Part shown: positions 16,949 to 25,813 of the stretch, piece by piece
How the letters are laid out: every line of letters starts with the position of its first letter
How positions within the stretch are numbered: the stretch's first letter is position 1
Source: Shewanella piezotolerans WP3
Lineage (GTDB): Bacteria > Pseudomonadota > Gammaproteobacteria > Enterobacterales > Shewanellaceae
DNA: 64,000 bases
Reading direction: 5' to 3'
NCBI RefSeq assembly: GCF_000014885.1
Contig: NC_011566.1
Coordinates: forward strand, 4,152,501-4,216,500
Notes under the pieces: generated by a model
What the model was told of the DNA's origin: nothing
What the model saw: only the letters and a program-made list of their open reading frames with translations
Databases searched by the model: none
Translations under genes and position numbers: made by a program

Positions 16949-17374
16949 GGTAATACTGCGCTCCGTCTAGCGTGTGAATTCTTATCTCTCGATTGCGATA
17001 CTGCGTTCAATTTATCCAGTATCGCTTCACATTGCAATCAAGTAATTATAAATTACACAAAATAAACTTAACTACCTATTTTAAAAGGAATAATTAGAAT
17101 GACTTTCACTATCTTTATTCTATATAAAGCCAATTAATTCCCACTAAACATCCTATAATGCTTTCAACTAACTAATAACGCGTTCAAATACTGCCGTGCA
17201 CAAGTATACAAAATGTTACTCGTAGTTAGGATCGTGACAGTCGCTGCTGTAAAAATCAACGAAGATGGGCTGTTATGGTGGTTGGGCTGTCGGGGAGAAC
17301 AGGCGTTATCCTATAAAAGACAAGCATTAGGTATCACTGCATATCGATAAAAACCGATGTCATTAGCAAGCAAG
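16949..17374. other. Intergenic region between aroG and the TPR lipoprotein gene
   Basis: Holds the aroG promoter and leader (minus strand, about 16950-17100). A plus-strand frame of 45 codons at 17213-17350 (MLLVVRIVTVAAVKINEDG...) looks coding-like at its start but lacks a clear ribosome site and resembles no complete family; it could be a gene remnant. No hairpin, repeat or operator stands out. Confidence 0.45.
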
Positions 17375-18538
17375 CTAATGACTTCTCATTGCATGAAGTT
17401 TTGATTGATAACGATGCTTATTGTTTAAGTCGTTGGTCAATGATAATGCCTTCTCCATGTTAACTTGAGCTCGACGTTCATCACCCGTAGCCCAATATGT
17501 TCTAGATAGACCAAAATAAAATTCATGACGGTAATCAGCCTTATCAATCGCTTTTTTATACCAGTTTAACGCGAGCTTATACTCTTTATCGAAGTAAGCT
17601 TGCTGTGCCATGCTGTAGTAATAATAGGGATTACGGATCCGAGCAAGCTCCATCACTTTGTGCACATCAGCCCACTCATCGAGCCTATTTTGCTCGCCAA
17701 GAATAATCGCATAGTTATACAGCGCATTCATATCATCAGGATCGATGGTTAACGCTAATTTGTACAAAGCCTCAGCCTCTTCAATCAGCCCCTTATACCG
17801 ATATAGCACAGCTAGCGTATTAATCGCAGGTAAGAATTGATTATCCTGCTGCAAACTGAGCTTCAACAAGCCATACGCTTTATCATATTGTCCTTTTACC
17901 AAGGCTTCTGCGGCAACATTATTGTAATACATTGAGGCCACCATCGACTGACTCACTCGACGCTTGTCATAGCCTTGCATCGCTCGCTCAGGTAAAAAAT
18001 CGATTTGAATTGCGCCGATAGAAAAATTAATACTGTTACGCTGCTCTTGAGGCAGTAACTTAAGGTTAATATGACCATTTACAAGATAAAATCCCCCTTG
18101 TTTATCCCAAACAGGCGGAACGTCAATCTCTTGGAATTGGACAGTTACATCTAGCTCATCGGCTATAGCGGCGGTTAATAGCACTAGAGATAAACAGTTC
18201 CCTTCTCTGTCATTGAAGGTTTCGCTAGCAGAGCGGGTCAAGTTATCGGCATAACGAAACCCTCCATCTTGAGCGTTAATATAGTTTGCTAACCATTTGT
18301 GGACTAAAATATTATTCGATTTAGACAACTTGGCTCTATTAAAATCCTTGCGAACTTTTCTAAGGTCGTTATCTGATAAATAAAATAGACTCTCGGCCGC
18401 TGGAAGCTCGGGGATCGCATGGAAGTGCTCATCATGATAATAGCTTTCAAGTGCATACTGTTTGCTTGGTTCAGAGGTCGAAGTACAAGCTTGCAGCAGA
18501 AAAAGAAATGATAATAGGCTTATAGAAACACTCTTCAT
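17375..18538 (-). CDS. TPR lipoprotein with transglutaminase-like N-terminal domain
   Basis: A 387-residue lipoprotein starting MKSVSISLLSF, with a signal and lipobox LQAC (Cys near 18). The start at 18538 is preferred over one 12 codons upstream because it begins the signal peptide directly and GAGAG precedes it. Residues 80-190 resemble a transglutaminase-like cysteine domain (RSASETFNDREGNCLSLVLLTAAIA, with Cys after GN). Residues about 225-370 are TPR repeats (EAEALYKLALTIDPDDMNALYNYAIILGEQ, ALNWYKKAIDKAD). Such proteins are seen in other gammaproteobacteria but have no settled role. It lies downstream of a small secreted-protein gene on the same strand, 121 bases away. Confidence 0.75.
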   Translation of the reverse strand: MKSVSISLLSFLFLLQACTSTSEPSKQYALESYYHDEHFHAIPELPAAESLFYLSDNDLRKVRKDFNRAKLSKSNNILVHKWLANYINAQDGGFRYADNLTRSASETFNDREGNCLSLVLLTAAIADELDVTVQFQEIDVPPVWDKQGGFYLVNGHINLKLLPQEQRNSINFSIGAIQIDFLPERAMQGYDKRRVSQSMVASMYYNNVAAEALVKGQYDKAYGLLKLSLQQDNQFLPAINTLAVLYRYKGLIEEAEALYKLALTIDPDDMNALYNYAIILGEQNRLDEWADVHKVMELARIRNPYYYYSMAQQAYFDKEYKLALNWYKKAIDKADYRHEFYFGLSRTYWATGDERRAQVNMEKALSLTNDLNNKHRYQSKLHAMRSH

Positions 18539-18659
18539 AACACTCTCAACACAAGAAACCTTACCTATAAGCATAGTCGGTATGGCTTATTCTCTTTGCT
18601 AAAAACGTTACAAATCGTAAATCAAATGCATGAGCTCATTAGTCAATAACTAACATCTA

Positions 18660-18986
18660 TCACTGCGATGTTATGGGAGACGGTTTATCTATTTCGATAT
18701 AAAGTTGTTTATCTTGGTAACTATAAGGCCGATAAAATTGAGAACCACAAGTGAAATAGCGATAGGGTACCGCAATAGGTAAACAGCCTATCGGCAGCGC
18801 TTGTAGGATCTGAATTTGTCGTTGAAACCTAAGTGATTGTTGCCAATCATGCTCTAAAAGCACTTGGTCACGAACAGCAAAAGCATCAAATGGTTCACTG
18901 GATTTACGCACCACCACTTGACCCGATACAGCGCTAAAACTACTAAAGCACAACAATAGTAAACTGGTATTTATGATTTTTTTCAT
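18660..18986 (-). CDS. Small secreted protein, unknown function
   Basis: 108 residues starting MKKIINTSLLLLCFSSFSAVSG, a classical Sec signal peptide likely cleaved near residue 22. The mature part has a pair of cysteines (IGCLPI, YFTCGS) that may form a disulfide, and a polar tail ending SPITSQ. No family recognised. It may share a transcript with the TPR lipoprotein downstream. Confidence 0.65.
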   Translation of the reverse strand: MKKIINTSLLLLCFSSFSAVSGQVVVRKSSEPFDAFAVRDQVLLEHDWQQSLRFQRQIQILQALPIGCLPIAVPYRYFTCGSQFYRPYSYQDKQLYIEIDKPSPITSQ

Positions 18987-19133
18987 TAATCCATCACCAA
19001 GTAATACCTAAGATAAAGTTAACCCCATCCTATACTTAACGCTCCTGCAGATCCATTGGCCAAATATTATCTCCGCTCTTTTTTATCGCCTGTAACCAAC
19101 TGGTTCTCGACACTTCAAGAAAACCTTTCCCCA

Positions 19134-19166
19134 TAAAAAAGCAGAGCCTAAGCTCTGCTTTTTCCA
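19134..19166 (-). terminator. Terminator of glnK-amtB
   Basis: Stem AAAAAGCAGAGC/GCTCTGCTTTTT with loop CTAA or TTAG. A and T tracts flank both sides, so it may act bidirectionally. It lies just after the amtB stop. Confidence 0.88.
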
Positions 19167-19179
19167 TCTCTATGAATAA

Positions 19180-20430
19180 TTAGCTACCACTTTTTACTGA
19201 AACAAACTCAGGGTATGCATCGATGCCACAGTCTGAAGCATCCATACCATTATACTCTTCCTCTTCCGTAACACGGATCCCCATGGTTGCTTTAAGGCCA
19301 AGCCAAACAACAGTAGAAGCGAGGAACACCCAAGCAAATATCACCGCTGCGCCATAAAGCTGAGTGATAAAAGATGCATCTGCATTAGATACCGGTACTA
19401 ACATTAAGCCTAATAGCCCAGCCACACCGTGTACCGAGATAGCCCCAACTGGATCATCTATTTTAACTCGGTCAAAGGCAACAATCGAAAACACCACCAC
19501 GCCGCCAGCAACAATACCAATAACTCCAGCCATGGCTAGCGATGGCGATAATGGATCCGCCGTAATTGCCACCAATCCCGCTAATGCACCATTTAAAATC
19601 ATGGTCAAATCTGCTTTCCCCCAAATGAGTCGACATACTATTAAGGCTGATATCGCACCAAACGCTGCTGCTGAGTTGGTGTTGACAAATATCTTTGCCA
19701 CAGCACTTGCATTCTCAGCGTCCGATACCAATAACTGCGAACCGCCATTAAAGCCAAACCAACCCATCCACAATATAAACATACCTAAGGTTGCCATAGG
19801 TAAGTTGGAGCCCGGGATAGGATTCACTTGCCCGTTTGCACCATACTTACCTTTTCGAGCACCGAGTAACAGTACTCCCGAAATAGCCGCTGCTGCACCA
19901 GCCATGTGCACAATGCCACTTCCAGCGAAATCAACAAAACCCGCTTCAGATAAGAAGCCGCCGCCCCAAGTCCAGTAGCCTTCAACAGGGTAAATAACGG
20001 CAGTCATAAACACTGAAAATGCCAAGAATGCCCACAGTTTCATACGCTCAGCGACAGCACCAGACACTATCGACATGGCAGTTGCCACAAATACCACTTG
20101 GAAGAAGAAATCAGACTCAAGCGCATGATCTGCACCATCCGCTTGTGAACCAATCAGAGAACCAAATGAGGGTAACCATCCACCTTCACCGTTATCTACA
20201 TACATAATGTTGTAACCAACGATTAGATACATTACACATGCGATTGAATATAAGCAGACGTTCTTAGTTAAAATTTCAGTGGTGTTTTTTGAGCGAACAA
20301 GTCCCGCTTCTAACATGGCAAAACCTGCCGCCATCCACATCACTAGCGCACCGGAGATCAAAAAATAAAAAGTATCCAGAGCAAAACGTAGCTCAGTTAC
20401 TGTTAATCCAAGTTTAGTTAAATCGTCCAT
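19180..20430 (-). CDS. amtB: AmtB ammonium transporter
   Basis: A 416-residue trimeric inner-membrane ammonia/ammonium channel with eleven TMs. Family motifs: GALVMWMAAGFAMLEAGLVRSKNTTEIL near the start, FAGSGIVHMAGAAAAISG, MGWFGFNGGS, and DDPVGAISVHGVAGLLG. The twin pore histidines are in the VHMAGA and SVHGVAG segments. There is no cleavable signal in front of TM1. It lies 12 bases after glnK, the universal glnK-amtB pairing in which GlnK plugs the channel when nitrogen is plentiful. Confidence 0.95.
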   Translation of the reverse strand: MDDLTKLGLTVTELRFALDTFYFLISGALVMWMAAGFAMLEAGLVRSKNTTEILTKNVCLYSIACVMYLIVGYNIMYVDNGEGGWLPSFGSLIGSQADGADHALESDFFFQVVFVATAMSIVSGAVAERMKLWAFLAFSVFMTAVIYPVEGYWTWGGGFLSEAGFVDFAGSGIVHMAGAAAAISGVLLLGARKGKYGANGQVNPIPGSNLPMATLGMFILWMGWFGFNGGSQLLVSDAENASAVAKIFVNTNSAAAFGAISALIVCRLIWGKADLTMILNGALAGLVAITADPLSPSLAMAGVIGIVAGGVVVFSIVAFDRVKIDDPVGAISVHGVAGLLGLMLVPVSNADASFITQLYGAAVIFAWVFLASTVVWLGLKATMGIRVTEEEEYNGMDASDCGIDAYPEFVSVKSGS

Positions 20431-20442
20431 TTCCCTACCCCT

Positions 20443-20781
20443 TTAAAGTGCTTCGTTATCGAGTTCGCCAGTTCTTATCCTGGTTGCTTGCTCTAAGTTG
20501 GTAACGAAAATTTTGCCATCACCAATCTTGCCAGTACGGGCTGCACCGGTAATCGCTTCCACTAGCATTTCTACATTTTCCGCTTTGGTTGCTATTTCGA
20601 GTTTAACTTTTGGCAGAAAATCAACTTGGTACTCTGCACCTCGATAAAGCTCTGTATGGCCTTTTTGACGACCAAAGCCTTTAACTTCTGTCACTGTCAT
20701 CCCTTCAATACCGACACTGGCGATAGCTTCTCTTACATCATCTAACTTAAACGGCTTAATAATGGCACTGACCAATTTCAT
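20443..20781 (-). CDS. glnK: GlnK, PII nitrogen-regulatory protein
   Basis: A 112-residue PII trimer subunit that senses 2-oxoglutarate, ATP/ADP and (through uridylylation) glutamine. The uridylylation site Tyr51 is in the T-loop RGAEYQVDFLPK. PII signatures KLDDVREAI, VKGFGRQKGHTELY, and GKIGDGKIFV are intact. The pairing with amtB and an upstream NtrC site mark it as GlnK rather than GlnB. GGGAGAT precedes the ATG. Confidence 0.95.
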   Translation of the reverse strand: MKLVSAIIKPFKLDDVREAIASVGIEGMTVTEVKGFGRQKGHTELYRGAEYQVDFLPKVKLEIATKAENVEMLVEAITGAARTGKIGDGKIFVTNLEQATRIRTGELDNEAL

Positions 20782-20821
20782 GGCTATCTCCCTGAGACTA
20801 TTTTAATTCTAATAAAGACAA

Positions 20822-20838
20822 TTCAAGCATCAGGCCAA
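20822..20838 (-). promoter_or_regulatory. Probable sigma54 promoter of glnK-amtB
   Basis: On the minus strand TTGGCCTGATGCTTGAA matches the -24/-12 consensus: GG is followed by ten bases and then GA, where the consensus has GC. The mismatch at -12 lowers confidence. Predicted transcription would begin about 30 bases before the glnK start. Confidence 0.6.
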
Positions 20839-20900
20839 AAATACAAAACCATTAAAAACATACAGATAGCCTTTCACAGCCATTAAAATATAAATATAAA

Positions 20901-20917
20901 TGCACCAATCGGGTGCA
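20901..20917 (-). promoter_or_regulatory. NtrC enhancer site
   Basis: TGCACC-AATCG-GGTGCA is a perfect inverted repeat and matches the NtrC consensus TGCACC-N5-GGTGCA. It lies about 70-95 bases upstream of the sigma54-like promoter and 120 bases before glnK, a normal enhancer distance. It is also upstream of the divergent hydrolase gene. Confidence 0.85.
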
Positions 20918-21039
20918 TTTATGCAATAACTGCACTGCCATAAGGCACAGTCATTACGGCTTAGACTTATCGCCTATTGGCTACAACGCGGATTTGAGTT
21001 GTACTAGTGCAAATAATCCACAAGTACCAAGGACCTTGA

Positions 21040-21582
21040 ATGTTGAAACCCGAAGATTGCGTATTAGTTGTTGTGGACGTGCAAGGGCAACTCGCACGAG
21101 TGATGCATCAAAGTGAAGCACTACACCAAAAACTGACCATATTGATAAAAGGGGTACAGTTATTCGACATACCGATTTTATGGCTAGAGCAACTTCCGGA
21201 TAAGCTTGGTGCGACAACTGACGTACTCGCCACAGAGTTGATACGAACCACAGAGCCAATTGCAAAGCAGCACTTTAGTGGCTGGCAATGCCCTAAATTC
21301 AGAGCAAAGCTTTCCGCTATGGGACAGAAACATATATTGGTCGCAGGGATAGAAACTCATGTTTGTGTCTATCAGACCTGTATGGACCTTCTCGACAATG
21401 CTTACCCGACACACTTAATCGTCGATGCCATGTCTTCGAGAACACCTGAGAATAAACAGTTAGGTATAGAGATGATGCAGGAACATGGGGCGCTAAAAAC
21501 AAATGTAGAATCATTGCTATTCGAATTACAGCATGAAGCAATAGGCGAACGCTTTAAAGCATTATTAGCGTTAATTAAGTAG
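21040..21582 (+). CDS. Isochorismatase-family cysteine hydrolase
   Basis: A 180-residue cytoplasmic hydrolase of the isochorismatase/nicotinamidase-like superfamily. The catalytic triad is visible: Asp13 (VVVDVQGQL), Lys76 (PIAKQHFSGW) and Cys109 (VAGIETHVCVYQTC). The size and the cis-peptide motif AGIETHVCV resemble the YcaC-type subfamily with unknown substrates. No isochorismate or NAD genes are nearby, so the substrate is open. It is divergent from glnK, and the shared spacer contains an NtrC site, but a nitrogen-related role is only a possibility. Confidence 0.88.
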   Translation: MLKPEDCVLVVVDVQGQLARVMHQSEALHQKLTILIKGVQLFDIPILWLEQLPDKLGATTDVLATELIRTTEPIAKQHFSGWQCPKFRAKLSAMGQKHILVAGIETHVCVYQTCMDLLDNAYPTHLIVDAMSSRTPENKQLGIEMMQEHGALKTNVESLLFELQHEAIGERFKALLALIK

Positions 21583-21619
21583 CGGTGTTTAACAGAAGGC
21601 TAAACAATTTTTGACGCAT

Positions 21620-21648
21620 AAAAAAAGCCCTCATAATGAGGGCTTTCT
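21620..21648. terminator. Bidirectional terminator between the hydrolase gene and nrfA
   Basis: Stem AAAGCCCTCA/TGAGGGCTTT with loop TAA. The A tract on the left gives T on the minus strand for nrfA; the right side has fewer T. Confidence 0.82.
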
Positions 21649-21689
21649 ACAATAGAGCTATGCAGAGAAAACTTAGCTATATATAGCTG

Positions 21690-23093
21690 TTACTTGTAAG
21701 TCGCTTCACGCTTTTCAGCTTCAGCATCCCACTTAGGTAACATAGTTTTCTTGAATTCAGCTTTATCAGCATTCATCTTCTTCATGTCCATACCTAGAGC
21801 TGCTTGAGCTTTAGCTTTGGTAGAAGTGTCTGGGTAAGCAATTGGTTGCTTAACACCTTTAGCAGCAAGTAGTTGAGCAAGCTTGATGCGAGCATCAGCA
21901 GCTTTGTCTACCGCAGTACCTAGTACACGAAGAGCTTCATCTGCAGCGTGAGCAGCAACACCGTGTGATGCAGTTGCATAATCCCAGCGCCATTGTGAAT
22001 GACGGATATCCATAAGGATAGGCTTCATTTCGGCTTCAGTTGCACCAGCATCCCAAGCAGCTTTTGCTTCGAAGTGAGCTTTAACTAGCTGAGTTTCAGC
22101 ACGCTCTTTAAGGTCAGCAACTTTATGCTTACGCTCTTCAGTTAGGTTAACCATGAACTCTTTGCTTTGCTCGTGACAAGTAGCACAAGTCTCTTCAAAG
22201 CGATCGAATGGGTTACCCACTTTATGGTCAGTAAACTTACGGCCTTCAGCATTCTTAACTTTAGGCATGTGACAGTCAGTACAACTTACGTTGTTCTTAC
22301 CGTGTACACCTAACTGCCAAGTTTCATAACCAGGGTGCTGTGCTTTCAGCATTGGTGTTTTAGAAACGGCGTGAGTCCAATCAGAGAATTCGATGTTGTC
22401 ATAGTAGACTTCCATCTGCTCAACTGTAGTGCCGTTATCCCAAGGGAACTTAACGAAACCTTTCTTATCTTTAGTCTTCTCGAAGTAGTACTCGACGTGA
22501 CACTGACCACAAACCATTGATTGCTTGTCTTTGCGAGAAGCTTTATCAAATGGAGTGCCTAGTGTTTCCATAGCACGCTCGCCAAATGGACGAGAGATAC
22601 GTAGCTTCGACTTACCTTTTTCGTGACAATCAGAACACCCTAGAACATTGACAATTTCAGGACCGCCTTTAGCCCACTTGCCAGTGAAATAACCATCTTC
22701 ACCTTGTTCTTCGATCATACGAGGTACGTCTGGGCTCTTACAAGACCAACATGCCATTGGCATTGGACCATCTTCAGCTGAAGTTGGTGCGCCAGTACGA
22801 AGCGTGTTACGTACGTCTGTAACGGCGTACATGTGGCCACGAGGAGCGTTATAGTCTTTAGCAAAACCGTAACCAGCCCAAAGGACAACTAAGCTTGGTA
22901 CTTCTTCAAGCATATCGACAATTTCTTTGCTTTCTGAAGTGTCATGCCAGCTATCGTATTGCTTTGAAAATTTATCTTTGTAAATTTCGTTACGTGGTTC
23001 AGTTTTATCACTTGCGAATGCGCTGCCAGCTAGTAAGCTTGCAGCGACCATTGCACTTACTGCAAAAGTCTTTTTAGTTAATGTTCTCACCAT
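21690..23093 (-). CDS. nrfA: NrfA, periplasmic pentahaem cytochrome c nitrite reductase
   Basis: Reduces nitrite to ammonium with six electrons in the periplasm. The 467-residue product has a Sec signal (cleavage after AFA, about residue 27). Five haem sites are visible: the Lys-ligated active-site motif CWSCK (115-119), then CSDCH (153-157), CGQCH, CTDCH and CATCH, plus distal histidines such as TDHKVGNP and ASHGVAAH. No nrfBCDEFG genes follow, as in Shewanella, where NrfA takes electrons from CymA. It is divergent from narQ-narP, which regulate it, and ends in a clear terminator. Confidence 0.97.
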   Translation of the reverse strand: MVRTLTKKTFAVSAMVAASLLAGSAFASDKTEPRNEIYKDKFSKQYDSWHDTSESKEIVDMLEEVPSLVVLWAGYGFAKDYNAPRGHMYAVTDVRNTLRTGAPTSAEDGPMPMACWSCKSPDVPRMIEEQGEDGYFTGKWAKGGPEIVNVLGCSDCHEKGKSKLRISRPFGERAMETLGTPFDKASRKDKQSMVCGQCHVEYYFEKTKDKKGFVKFPWDNGTTVEQMEVYYDNIEFSDWTHAVSKTPMLKAQHPGYETWQLGVHGKNNVSCTDCHMPKVKNAEGRKFTDHKVGNPFDRFEETCATCHEQSKEFMVNLTEERKHKVADLKERAETQLVKAHFEAKAAWDAGATEAEMKPILMDIRHSQWRWDYATASHGVAAHAADEALRVLGTAVDKAADARIKLAQLLAAKGVKQPIAYPDTSTKAKAQAALGMDMKKMNADKAEFKKTMLPKWDAEAEKREATYK

Positions 23094-23172
23094 CTCATCT
23101 CCATGTTACTTTATAATCTTTATTACCCACCTATTACGAGAGTGAAGTTAGTCTCTAATCCCGAACAAAAAC

Positions 23173-23190
23173 ATACCCCTTATGGGGTAT
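23173..23190. promoter_or_regulatory. NarP-type 7-2-7 binding site in the nrfA/narQ spacer
   Basis: ATACCCC-TTAT-GGGGTAT is a perfect dyad. Written as heptamers it is TACCCCT-TA-TGGGGTA, the 7-2-7 arrangement bound by NarP, each half close to TACYYMT. It is about 80 bases before nrfA and 140 before narQ. A weaker CRP-like half site (TCACA at 23236) also lies in the spacer. Confidence 0.75.
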
Positions 23191-23331
23191 CCGCAGTGAA
23201 ACTTGCGTTAGATCAACATGTGAACGTGTTGTTGCTCACATTTCTAGGTTTTTGTTAATGTATTCAACTATCCACTAATATAGAACTGCTATAAACGAAT
23301 AGCACATAAACCCAATAATTGAGAGTTTTTA

Positions 23332-25035
23332 ATGAAAAAAGGCAGACTTACATCGGCAATATGGGGATTCATGCTAACGCTAATTTTACTCTCTAGCGGA
23401 CTGGCCATTTTTGCCATTGTTAATCTCTCATATAGTTTGGGCGACGCTAGAGCAATTAATGCATCGGGTTCACTTCGAATGCAGAGTTATCGGCTTATGT
23501 TTTATGCTAATTCTGGCAGTGAGTCTGCAGAAGAAAAAATTGCAGAGTTTGAAAACACACTAGATTCTCAAGCACTTAGAGCCTCACTCACTTGGTATAC
23601 ACCCAAAGAGCTTAAACAAAAATACTTAGCCGTCATCGATAAATGGCAAGTTATGCGCTATTACATTGAGTCGGAGAACTCTCGGCTATACGCGGCTGCA
23701 CTAAAAGACTTTGTCGATACCATTGATCTTTTTGTATTAGAAACTGAACAACATGCAGCCTTCAAACTTAAATTACTGGCCATAAGTCAAATAACCGGTT
23801 TAGCTATAATGTTGCTTATTGCCTTTGTCACAGTCAGAATAGCTAAACGCAAAGTTGTTAAACCACTGCAACAATTGATGCAGGCTGCAGATACAATTTC
23901 ACAAGGTAATTTTAATGTAGATATGCCTAAAACAGAGTATATCGAATTGAGTGCATTAAGCAGTGCCCTCGATACCACAGTAAAAAAACTTGCCAGTGTG
24001 TATCAGGGACTCGAGTCTCAAGTTCAAGAGAAAACGATTGCCCTTACTCGCGCTAATAACGAATTAAAATTACTCTACGATAATGTGGTGATGTTACATT
24101 CTAGTAAATTAGACATTAGTACATTAACTGATGCAATCAATCAGCTGCAGAGCCATAACCCCGATATCAACTTAAGGTTAGTGATAGTTGAAGATGAACA
24201 AGTGCAATATATTCTCGACGCACAAGGTGAATGGCCGCGTGATGTTAAAAGCACGCAAAAGTTTGCCCTGAAGTTTGAGCAAAATAACCTAGGCTATTTA
24301 GAGGTGATCTCAAAACAGCCCTTCTCAACGGCGCTATATAGTAACTTTGCCATCATGCTTGCCCGCTCTATGGTTATCCATAATGCTGGAGAGCAAAGGC
24401 AGCAATTAGCGTTAATGGAGGAACGTGGCGTCATTGCTCGTGAGTTACATGATTCATTAGGCCAGTTACTGTCATTTTTAAAGATCCAAGTAAACCTATT
24501 GTCCAAAGAGTTAGACAAAACCTCTAAGAGCCCCCGAGCAGCTGAACAGTTACAGGAAATCAATGAAGGAGTTAATACCGCCTATGTTCAGCTTAGGGAG
24601 TTATTATCAACCTTTAGACTAACCATTAAAGACCCCAACCTGGGCCATGCTATAGAAGCGATGATCGAACAACTTCGTGGCCAAACTGATGCCGAAATAA
24701 CCTTAGACTACAAGCTTCCGGTACAATTACTTGGTGCACATCAACATATCCACATTCTTCAGCTCACCCGAGAAGCGACGCTCAATGCTGTTAAACACGC
24801 CAAGGCGAAGCATATTCATATTAGCTGTCAGAAGATCAGTGACGAAAAAGTGATCATCGATATCAGTGATGATGGCGTAGGTATCGAAAAGCTCAAAGAA
24901 AGAGACCAACATTTTGGCTTAGGGATCATGCATGAGCGCGCCAGTCGCCTCTCAGGTGTGGTAGAATTTAATCAAAATGAGGAAGGTGGCGCCACGGTGT
25001 CCTTAACTTTCCCGCCTCAACAAGAACCAGTATAA
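23332..25035 (+). CDS. narQ: NarQ, nitrate/nitrite sensor histidine kinase
   Basis: A 567-residue membrane sensor kinase. TM1 is near 9-31 and TM2 near 148-169. The periplasmic P-box NASGSLRMQSYRL (43-55), which binds nitrate or nitrite, is intact. A HAMP segment (170-225), a coiled/GAF-like central region, and the HisKA_3 box with phosphorylated His373 (VIARELHDSLGQ) follow. The HATPase domain has REATLNAVKHAKA and DISDDGVGIE. It is followed by narP 87 bases later and is divergent from nrfA. It signals to NarP to activate nitrite ammonification. Confidence 0.94.
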   Translation: MKKGRLTSAIWGFMLTLILLSSGLAIFAIVNLSYSLGDARAINASGSLRMQSYRLMFYANSGSESAEEKIAEFENTLDSQALRASLTWYTPKELKQKYLAVIDKWQVMRYYIESENSRLYAAALKDFVDTIDLFVLETEQHAAFKLKLLAISQITGLAIMLLIAFVTVRIAKRKVVKPLQQLMQAADTISQGNFNVDMPKTEYIELSALSSALDTTVKKLASVYQGLESQVQEKTIALTRANNELKLLYDNVVMLHSSKLDISTLTDAINQLQSHNPDINLRLVIVEDEQVQYILDAQGEWPRDVKSTQKFALKFEQNNLGYLEVISKQPFSTALYSNFAIMLARSMVIHNAGEQRQQLALMEERGVIARELHDSLGQLLSFLKIQVNLLSKELDKTSKSPRAAEQLQEINEGVNTAYVQLRELLSTFRLTIKDPNLGHAIEAMIEQLRGQTDAEITLDYKLPVQLLGAHQHIHILQLTREATLNAVKHAKAKHIHISCQKISDEKVIIDISDDGVGIEKLKERDQHFGLGIMHERASRLSGVVEFNQNEEGGATVSLTFPPQQEPV

Positions 25036-25122
25036 AACTATTAGCTTATAGAACAGGTTCATAAGGCATAGCAGATGCATATTTTAACGAATTACAAATT
25101 TACCTCAGCAGGAGGCCTTTAA

Positions 25123-25752
25123 ATGGGTAAGCCTTATTCAGTACTCGTTATTGACGATCATCCACTATTACGTCGTGGGATCTGTCAGCTTATTACTTCA
25201 GACTCAGATTTCACTCTGTTCGGTGAAGCAGGAAGTGGCCTAGATGCGCTTTCAGCCGTTGCTGAAAATGAACCCGATATCGTATTACTCGATTTAAATA
25301 TGAAAGGGATGACAGGCCTAGATACCCTTAATGCACTGCGGCAAGAAGGGGTCACCTCGCGTATTGTCATTTTAACTGTTTCCGATGCTAAGCAGGATGT
25401 GATTAGGCTTGTAAGAGCGGGCGCTGATGGTTACCTGCTAAAGGATACTGAGCCAGATCTACTACTCGATATGCTTAAAAATGCCATGCTTGGACACCGT
25501 ATTATTAGCGATAATGTAAAAGAGTATTTGTCAGAGCTAAATAGTTCGGTCAACGAACAGGAATGGATTGAAAACCTAACGCCAAGAGAGCTTGAAATTC
25601 TGCAACACCTCGCAGAAGGCCAAAGCAACCGCGTCGTTGCAGAGCAACTGCACATTAGTGAAGGTACAGTTAAGGTACATGTGAAGAACTTATTGCGTAA
25701 AGCAAACGCAAAATCTCGTACAGAGATGGCAGTAAGATACCTTAACCAGTAA
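25123..25752 (+). CDS. narP: NarP, LuxR-type response regulator
   Basis: A 209-residue two-domain regulator. The receiver domain has the acid pocket VIDDHP (Asp11/12), phosphorylated Asp57 (IVLLDLNMKGM), and the switch residues T and K (ILTVS, YLLKD). A C-terminal LuxR/FixJ HTH follows (LTPREIEILQHLAEGQSNRVVAEQLHISEGTVKVHVKNLL in substance; residues about 145-205). GGAGG-like AGGAGGCC precedes the start. It is the cognate partner of NarQ. Its likely targets include nrfA, whose promoter has a 7-2-7 site. Confidence 0.95.
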   Translation: MGKPYSVLVIDDHPLLRRGICQLITSDSDFTLFGEAGSGLDALSAVAENEPDIVLLDLNMKGMTGLDTLNALRQEGVTSRIVILTVSDAKQDVIRLVRAGADGYLLKDTEPDLLLDMLKNAMLGHRIISDNVKEYLSELNSSVNEQEWIENLTPRELEILQHLAEGQSNRVVAEQLHISEGTVKVHVKNLLRKANAKSRTEMAVRYLNQ

Positions 25753-25776
25753 TTATTTACCCAAAACTCAATAATA

Positions 25777-25801
25777 AAAGGCAGCCTAGGCTGCCTTTTT
25801 C
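25777..25801 (+). terminator. Terminator of narQP
   Basis: Stem AAAAGGCAGCC/GGCTGCCTTTTT with loop TA, ending in T, 25 bases after the narP stop. Confidence 0.9.
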
Positions 25802-25813
25802 AATCCGCAAGTA

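Noticed and set aside
17213..17350. 45-codon plus-strand frame MLLVVRIVTVAAV...
   Set aside because: The start looks gene-like but the frame stops early, has no ribosome site and cannot be assigned; kept only as a note in the spacer entry.
23219..23240. CRP site in the nrfA/narQ spacer (TGTGA and TCACA)
   Set aside because: The two half-sites are 12 bases apart rather than 6. The properly spaced left half is CGTGT, so the match is weak.
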